A stretch of 64,000 nucleotides of DNA, taken from NCBI RefSeq assembly GCF_000425945.1, contig NZ_AUEK01000018.1, positions 1-64,000 on the forward strand. The letters are read 5' to 3'. Below the pieces are notes generated by a model. That model searched no databases. It saw nothing but the letters and a program-made list of their open reading frames with translations, and had not been told where the DNA came from. Position 1 is the first letter of the stretch, and every line of letters begins with the position of its first letter. Positions 61,037 to 64,000 of this stretch are shown here, one piece after another. The position numbers were made by a program, and so were the translations under genes. Source of the stretch: Candidatus Solirubrobacter pratensis (GTDB lineage: Bacteria > Actinomycetota > Thermoleophilia > Solirubrobacterales > Solirubrobacteraceae).

Positions 61037-61662
61037 CGCGCGGCGAGCTCGCGCAGGAACGGATTCGTCGCGCGCTCGGCGTCGAGCGTCGTCGGGCCCA
61101 TATGGCCCGGCAGCACATGCGTCTCGCCGGGCAGCGTGTCGAGCAGGGTCGCGATCGAGCGCATCAGCGTCGCGTGGTCGGAGCCTGGGAGGTCGGTGCG
61201 GCCGATGGAGCCCTGGAAGAGGACGTCACCGGAGAAGATCACGTCGCCGACGCGGTAGGTGACGTGGTCCGGGCTGTGGCCGGGGGTGGAGATCACGTCG
61301 ACGTCGAAGCCGGCGAGCGTGAGGCGATCGCCGCCCTTGACGCTGTGCTCGGGCGAGTAGGGCTCGAACGGGCCGAAGCCCGGGAAGCGGACGTAGTCGT
61401 TGATGTTCTCGAGGATCTGGACCTCGCCGGCCGGGCAGTGGACGGGCGCACCCGTCGCTCGCGCCATCGCGGCGACGGCGCCGACGTGATCGAAGTGGCA
61501 GTGCGTGATCAGGATCGCCTCGACCTCGAGCCGGCGCTCCTCGATCTCCTTGCTCAGCCGGTCGGCCTCCTCGCCCGGGTCGACCAGGAGCGCGCGGCCG
61601 TCCTGCGACGCGAGCCAGGCGTTCTCCTGCACCGGCCCGACGGTGAAGCCGACGACGTCCAT
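61033..61662 (-). CDS. MBL-fold hydrolase, glyoxalase II-like
   Basis: A 209-aa metallo-beta-lactamase fold protein with the metal motif THCHFDHVG (H-x-H-x-D-H), the distal GHSPDHV, SGDVLFQGSIGR and PGHMGPTT. It resembles hydroxyacylglutathione hydrolase-like and general MBL thioesterases that accompany hisS in many bacteria. Actinobacteria use other thiols than glutathione, so the natural substrate is uncertain. It overlaps both neighbours. Confidence 0.88.
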   Translation of the reverse strand: MDVVGFTVGPVQENAWLASQDGRALLVDPGEEADRLSKEIEERRLEVEAILITHCHFDHVGAVAAMARATGAPVHCPAGEVQILENINDYVRFPGFGPFEPYSPEHSVKGGDRLTLAGFDVDVISTPGHSPDHVTYRVGDVIFSGDVLFQGSIGRTDLPGSDHATLMRSIATLLDTLPGETHVLPGHMGPTTLDAERATNPFLRELAAR

Positions 61663-62021
61663 CAGCCCTTTTTCTCGCGCTGGCGCAGCATCCGGTTGTA
61701 GACGAACCGGTCGGTCATGTACGCGAGCGGCGTGTACAGGACGAGCGCGAAGACGGCGAGCAGAAGGCCCTGGGCGATGCTCGTGTCGTTGCCGAGGATC
61801 CCGACCTGGGTGAGCACGAACAGCAGCGCCGCCATGGCGAGCGCCTTCAGGCCCGCGTTGTTCCACGACGGCGGCTTGGCGGCGCGGCGCTCGCGCGCGC
61901 TCTTCTTCGTCTCCTCCGCCGTGGGCTTGCGGCCCGTCCGGCCGCGCACCTCGATCGAGCCCGCGGCGTTGCCGCGATGCTTCGTCCGCCTCTTGCGCTT
62001 GGTCTGGGCCATCCCGCTCAT
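61662..62021 (-). CDS. Small two-helix membrane protein
   Basis: A 119-aa protein. A very basic N-terminus (AQTKRKRRTKHRGNAAGSIEV then RGRTGRKPTAEETKKSARERRAAK) precedes two membrane helices (about 57-77 and 83-101) and a basic C-terminus, so both ends should face the cytoplasm. The basic tails suggest lipid head-group or RNA contact. It is translationally coupled to the formiminotransferase upstream (ATGA) and the MBL gene downstream (TGATG). The family is not recognised; similar small proteins in actinobacteria have no known role. Confidence 0.7.
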   Translation of the reverse strand: MSGMAQTKRKRRTKHRGNAAGSIEVRGRTGRKPTAEETKKSARERRAAKPPSWNNAGLKALAMAALLFVLTQVGILGNDTSIAQGLLLAVFALVLYTPLAYMTDRFVYNRMLRQREKKG

Positions 62022-62842
62022 GAGGGTAGTTGATCCTCGAGCGCGCTTGGGCCTCGCAGCGGCACATCTTCGGGGAAGCCCGCGAGCGCCGCCCTGGGCG
62101 CTGGGGCCACGAGCTCGGCGCCCGTGACCGGGGCGTGCCTCGCGACCGCCGCGACGACGTCCGCGGCGGTGACGCGGGTGTGGTCCTCGATGTTGGTCGA
62201 GACCTGGACGACGCCGGCGGTCCTGAGCTCCAGGCCGAGCGCCCGGACGCCGGGGAGCCGCCTCACGTGCTTCGCGATCTCCCGCGCGGTCTCGAGCGGC
62301 GCGTCGATTTCAACGTTGAAGGCGATCAGCGGCGGGCGGGCGGAGACCAGCGTCGCGCCCGCGGTCGGGTGCAGCGCGAGCGGGCCGAAGTCCGGCTTGA
62401 GCTCTCCGGCGTCGATCCGCCGCTGCAGCTCGCCCGGCCCTCCCCGCCGCAGCTCGGCGCGGGTCCTCCCGCCGGCGACGTCGCCGTAGAGGAACACGGG
62501 GATGCCGAGCTCCCCCAGCTCGTCGGCGAGCACGAGCGCTTCGGCGGTCGCGGCGCCGCGGTCCGCCTCCTGGAGGTACACGATCGGCGCGACGTCGAGC
62601 GCGCCGACGCGCGGATGCACGCCCTGATGGCGCGTGAGGTCGATGCGCTCCAATGTCGCCCGCGCGCCCTGCAGGACCGCGCCGTGCAGCGTCCCGGGCG
62701 CTCCCGCGAGCGTGAACACCGAGCGGTGGTGGTCGTGGTCGCTCGAGAGGTAGATCAGCCCGGGGCCGAAGGCCCGCGCGATCGCCTCGATCGCGAGCTG
62801 GTCCCGGCCCTCGGAGACGTTCGGGACGGCGAGCAGCGTCAT
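62018..62842 (-). CDS. Glutamate formimidoyltransferase-like protein (FTCD N domain)
   Basis: A 274-aa protein with the formiminotransferase N-terminal and C-terminal subdomains: LLAVPNVSEGRD, DHDHHRSVFTLAG, HQGVHPRVGALDVAPIV, FLYGDVAGGRTRAELRRGGPGEL, FGPLALHPTAGATLVSARPPLIAFNVEID. The cyclodeaminase domain of bifunctional FTCD is absent. The classical reaction moves a formimino group from formiminoglutamate to tetrahydrofolate in histidine degradation, but no hut genes are present, so another one-carbon role is possible. I chose the ATG at 62842. Confidence 0.88.
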   Translation of the reverse strand: MTLLAVPNVSEGRDQLAIEAIARAFGPGLIYLSSDHDHHRSVFTLAGAPGTLHGAVLQGARATLERIDLTRHQGVHPRVGALDVAPIVYLQEADRGAATAEALVLADELGELGIPVFLYGDVAGGRTRAELRRGGPGELQRRIDAGELKPDFGPLALHPTAGATLVSARPPLIAFNVEIDAPLETAREIAKHVRRLPGVRALGLELRTAGVVQVSTNIEDHTRVTAADVVAAVARHAPVTGAELVAPAPRAALAGFPEDVPLRGPSALEDQLPS

Positions 62843-62929
62843 GCTTCCACGGCGCGATCGAGATCCATCCCCGCATCCTGCCCGATCGTGGCCGGACCAC
62901 CCCGCCCGCTCCGACGCCGGAGAGTAGTT

Positions 62930-62946
62930 TGCTAAGGTAATTAGCA
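62930..62946. promoter_or_regulatory. MarR operator candidate
   Basis: TGCTAA-GGTAA-TTAGCA is an inverted repeat with 6-bp arms that ends directly at the GTG start of the MarR gene. It is the obvious site for autorepression of marR-MFS. Confidence 0.7.
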
Positions 62947-63381
62947 GTGCAAACCATCTCCACGACCGACCTCGCTCATCGGCTGCGCCCGGCCATCGCA
63001 CGCGTCGCGCGCCGCATGCGCCAGGAGGCCGGCGGGGAGCTGAGCCCGTCGCAGAGCGCGGCACTGACGACGATCGAGTGCCACGGCCCGCTCACCCCTT
63101 CCGAGCTGGCGGCACGCGAGCGCATCCAGCGCCCCACCGCGACCAGGGTGCTCGCGCGCCTCGAGGAGGCGGGCATGATCGCCCGCACGGGCGATCCCGC
63201 CGACCGCCGCTCGAACCTCGTCACCGCGACCCCCGCCGGCTCGGCCCTGCTCGTGGAGCTGCGCGCCCGCCGCGACGCGTGGATGGCCGGGCGGCTCGAC
63301 ACGCTTTCACCAGAGGACCTCGCCGCGCTCGACCGCGCGGCCGGAATCCTCGAGCGCATGCTCGAGGAGGACGGCGCGTGA
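62947..63381 (+). CDS. MarR-family transcriptional regulator
   Basis: A 144-aa winged-helix regulator: dimer helix DLAHRLRPAIARVARRMRQE, HTH in LTPSELAARERIQRPTATRVLARLEEAGMI, and wing DPADRRSNLVTATPAG. The GTG start abuts an inverted repeat, so it probably represses its own operon. Its stop overlaps the MFS exporter start by 4 bp (GTGA), the usual arrangement of a drug- or phenolic-responsive MarR with its efflux pump. Confidence 0.9.
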   Translation: MQTISTTDLAHRLRPAIARVARRMRQEAGGELSPSQSAALTTIECHGPLTPSELAARERIQRPTATRVLARLEEAGMIARTGDPADRRSNLVTATPAGSALLVELRARRDAWMAGRLDTLSPEDLAALDRAAGILERMLEEDGA

Positions 63382-64000
63382 GCGCAGCCATCGGCCGCAC
63401 GTTCTCCTCACTCAGCGTCCCGAACTACCGTCGCTACTTCGCCGGCCAGCTGGCGTCGATCAGCGGCAACTGGATGCAGACCGTCGCCGAGATGTGGCTG
63501 ATGGTCAAGCTCACCGGCTCCGGCGCCGCCGTCGGGCTGACCGCGGGGCTGCAGTTCCTGCCGATCCTGCTGTTCGGCGCCTGGGGCGGGCTGCTCGCCG
63601 ACCGCATCCCGAAGCGGCGGCTGCTGTCGTTCACGCAGCCGGCGATGGCGGTGCCCGCGTTGACGCTGTGGGTGCTCACCGGCACCGGGCACGTGGCGGC
63701 GTGGATGGTGCTCGGGCTCGTGCTGGTGCGCGGATCGGTGAACGCGCTCGACAACCCGGCGCGGCAGGCGTTCGTGGTCGAGATGGTCGGCGCGGACCGC
63801 GTGGTGAACGCGGTGGCGCTGAACTCGGTCATCGTCCACAGCTCGCGCATCATCGGCCCGGCCGCCGCGGGCGCCGTGATCGCGCTGCTCGGCGTCGGGC
63901 CGTGCTTTCTGATCAACGGGCTCTCGTTCTTCGTCATGCTCGCCGCGCTGCGGACGATGAACCCGCGGGCGCTGCTCGCGCCGCGCGTCGCCGAGCGGCG
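63378..64000 (+). CDS. MFS exporter, C-terminus cut by window edge
   Basis: The first 207 residues of an MFS_3/EntS-like efflux transporter: FSSLSVPNYRRYFAGQLASISGNWMQTVAEMWLM (helix 1), GGLLADRIPKRRLL (the cytoplasmic loop 2-3 motif), GLVLVRGSVNALDNPARQAFVVEMV and helices 4-6. The start is GTG, overlapping the marR stop. The substrate is probably the ligand or a relative of the ligand sensed by the MarR protein. The gene continues beyond 64000. Confidence 0.88.
   Translation, partial: MSAAIGRTFSSLSVPNYRRYFAGQLASISGNWMQTVAEMWLMVKLTGSGAAVGLTAGLQFLPILLFGAWGGLLADRIPKRRLLSFTQPAMAVPALTLWVLTGTGHVAAWMVLGLVLVRGSVNALDNPARQAFVVEMVGADRVVNAVALNSVIVHSSRIIGPAAAGAVIALLGVGPCFLINGLSFFVMLAALRTMNPRALLAPRVAER

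Overview
The window is 64 kb of very GC-rich DNA with dense coding, many GTG starts and many 1-4 bp start/stop overlaps (ATGA, GTGA, TGATG). Gene content and order (dxs-ispA-xseB-nusB-efp; aroC-aroKB-aroQ-pepQ; mltG-aroE-pilB-pilT-pilC; alaS-ruvX; hisS-aspS; a monoderm type IV pilus set without a secretin) suggest a bacterial chromosome from the Thermoleophilia/Solirubrobacterales branch of Actinomycetota. That placement is an inference from gene content; there is no rRNA or tRNA here to test it. I found no CRISPR array, insertion sequence, prophage or tRNA gene.

Layout. 1-5.7 kb: a truncated secreted cupredoxin, then the isoprenoid and housekeeping run dxs, ispA, xseB, nusB, efp and an AbiEi/DUF559-like gene, all on the minus strand. 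5.8-7.2 kb: a plus-strand MarR-GNAT fusion and an OsmC protein behind two tandem operator-like palindromes. 7.3-8.8 kb: a secreted calcium-repeat protein. 8.9-13.1 kb: pepQ and the shikimate genes aroQ, fused aroK-aroB, and aroC. 13.2-21.8 kb: type IV pilus cluster 1 (major pilin, three minor pilins, pilM, prepilin peptidase, pilN, pilO, a PilP-like protein). 22-28.4 kb: a SpoIIE-type phosphatase with an unknown partner and a 59-aa zinc-finger ORF, an acetyltransferase, a HARE-HTH protein, two small plus-strand genes and a TauD-like protein. 28.4-37 kb: complete recC-recB-recD. 37-41 kb: a glycolipid-binding-like protein, a large GDPD/phytase-like secreted enzyme, a frame-broken gene remnant and a small secreted repeat protein. 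41.3-47.9 kb: pilus cluster 2 (pilC, pilT, pilB) with aroE and mltG. 48-62.8 kb: a giant PAS-coiled-coil-PAS protein, ruvX, alaS, a NUDIX gene, an IscU-MnmA fusion, a membrane protein, aspS, hisS, an MBL hydrolase, a small membrane protein and a formiminotransferase. 62.9-64 kb: MarR plus a truncated MFS exporter.

Main result. Pilus genes share a promoter motif of the sigma-28 (FliA/SigD/WhiG) type: CTCAAG, exactly 15 bp, then GCCGATA. It lies before pilA, pilV, pilM and pilN, with a 16-bp-spaced variant before pilT. The same element, with the same 15-bp spacing, precedes two genes of unknown function, the calcium-repeat protein (7281-8813) and the membrane-anchored protein (56903-57979), which I therefore predict to be pilus or surface co-regulon members. 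At five of these promoters the start codon is 8-10 nt past the -10 element, which predicts leaderless or near-leaderless mRNAs. The exception is pilA. Its leader carries a clear GEMM-I (cyclic-di-GMP-I type) riboswitch aptamer followed by a hairpin over the Shine-Dalgarno. The window therefore appears to encode a pilus regulon set at two levels: an alternative sigma factor for the whole set and a cyclic dinucleotide for major pilin translation.
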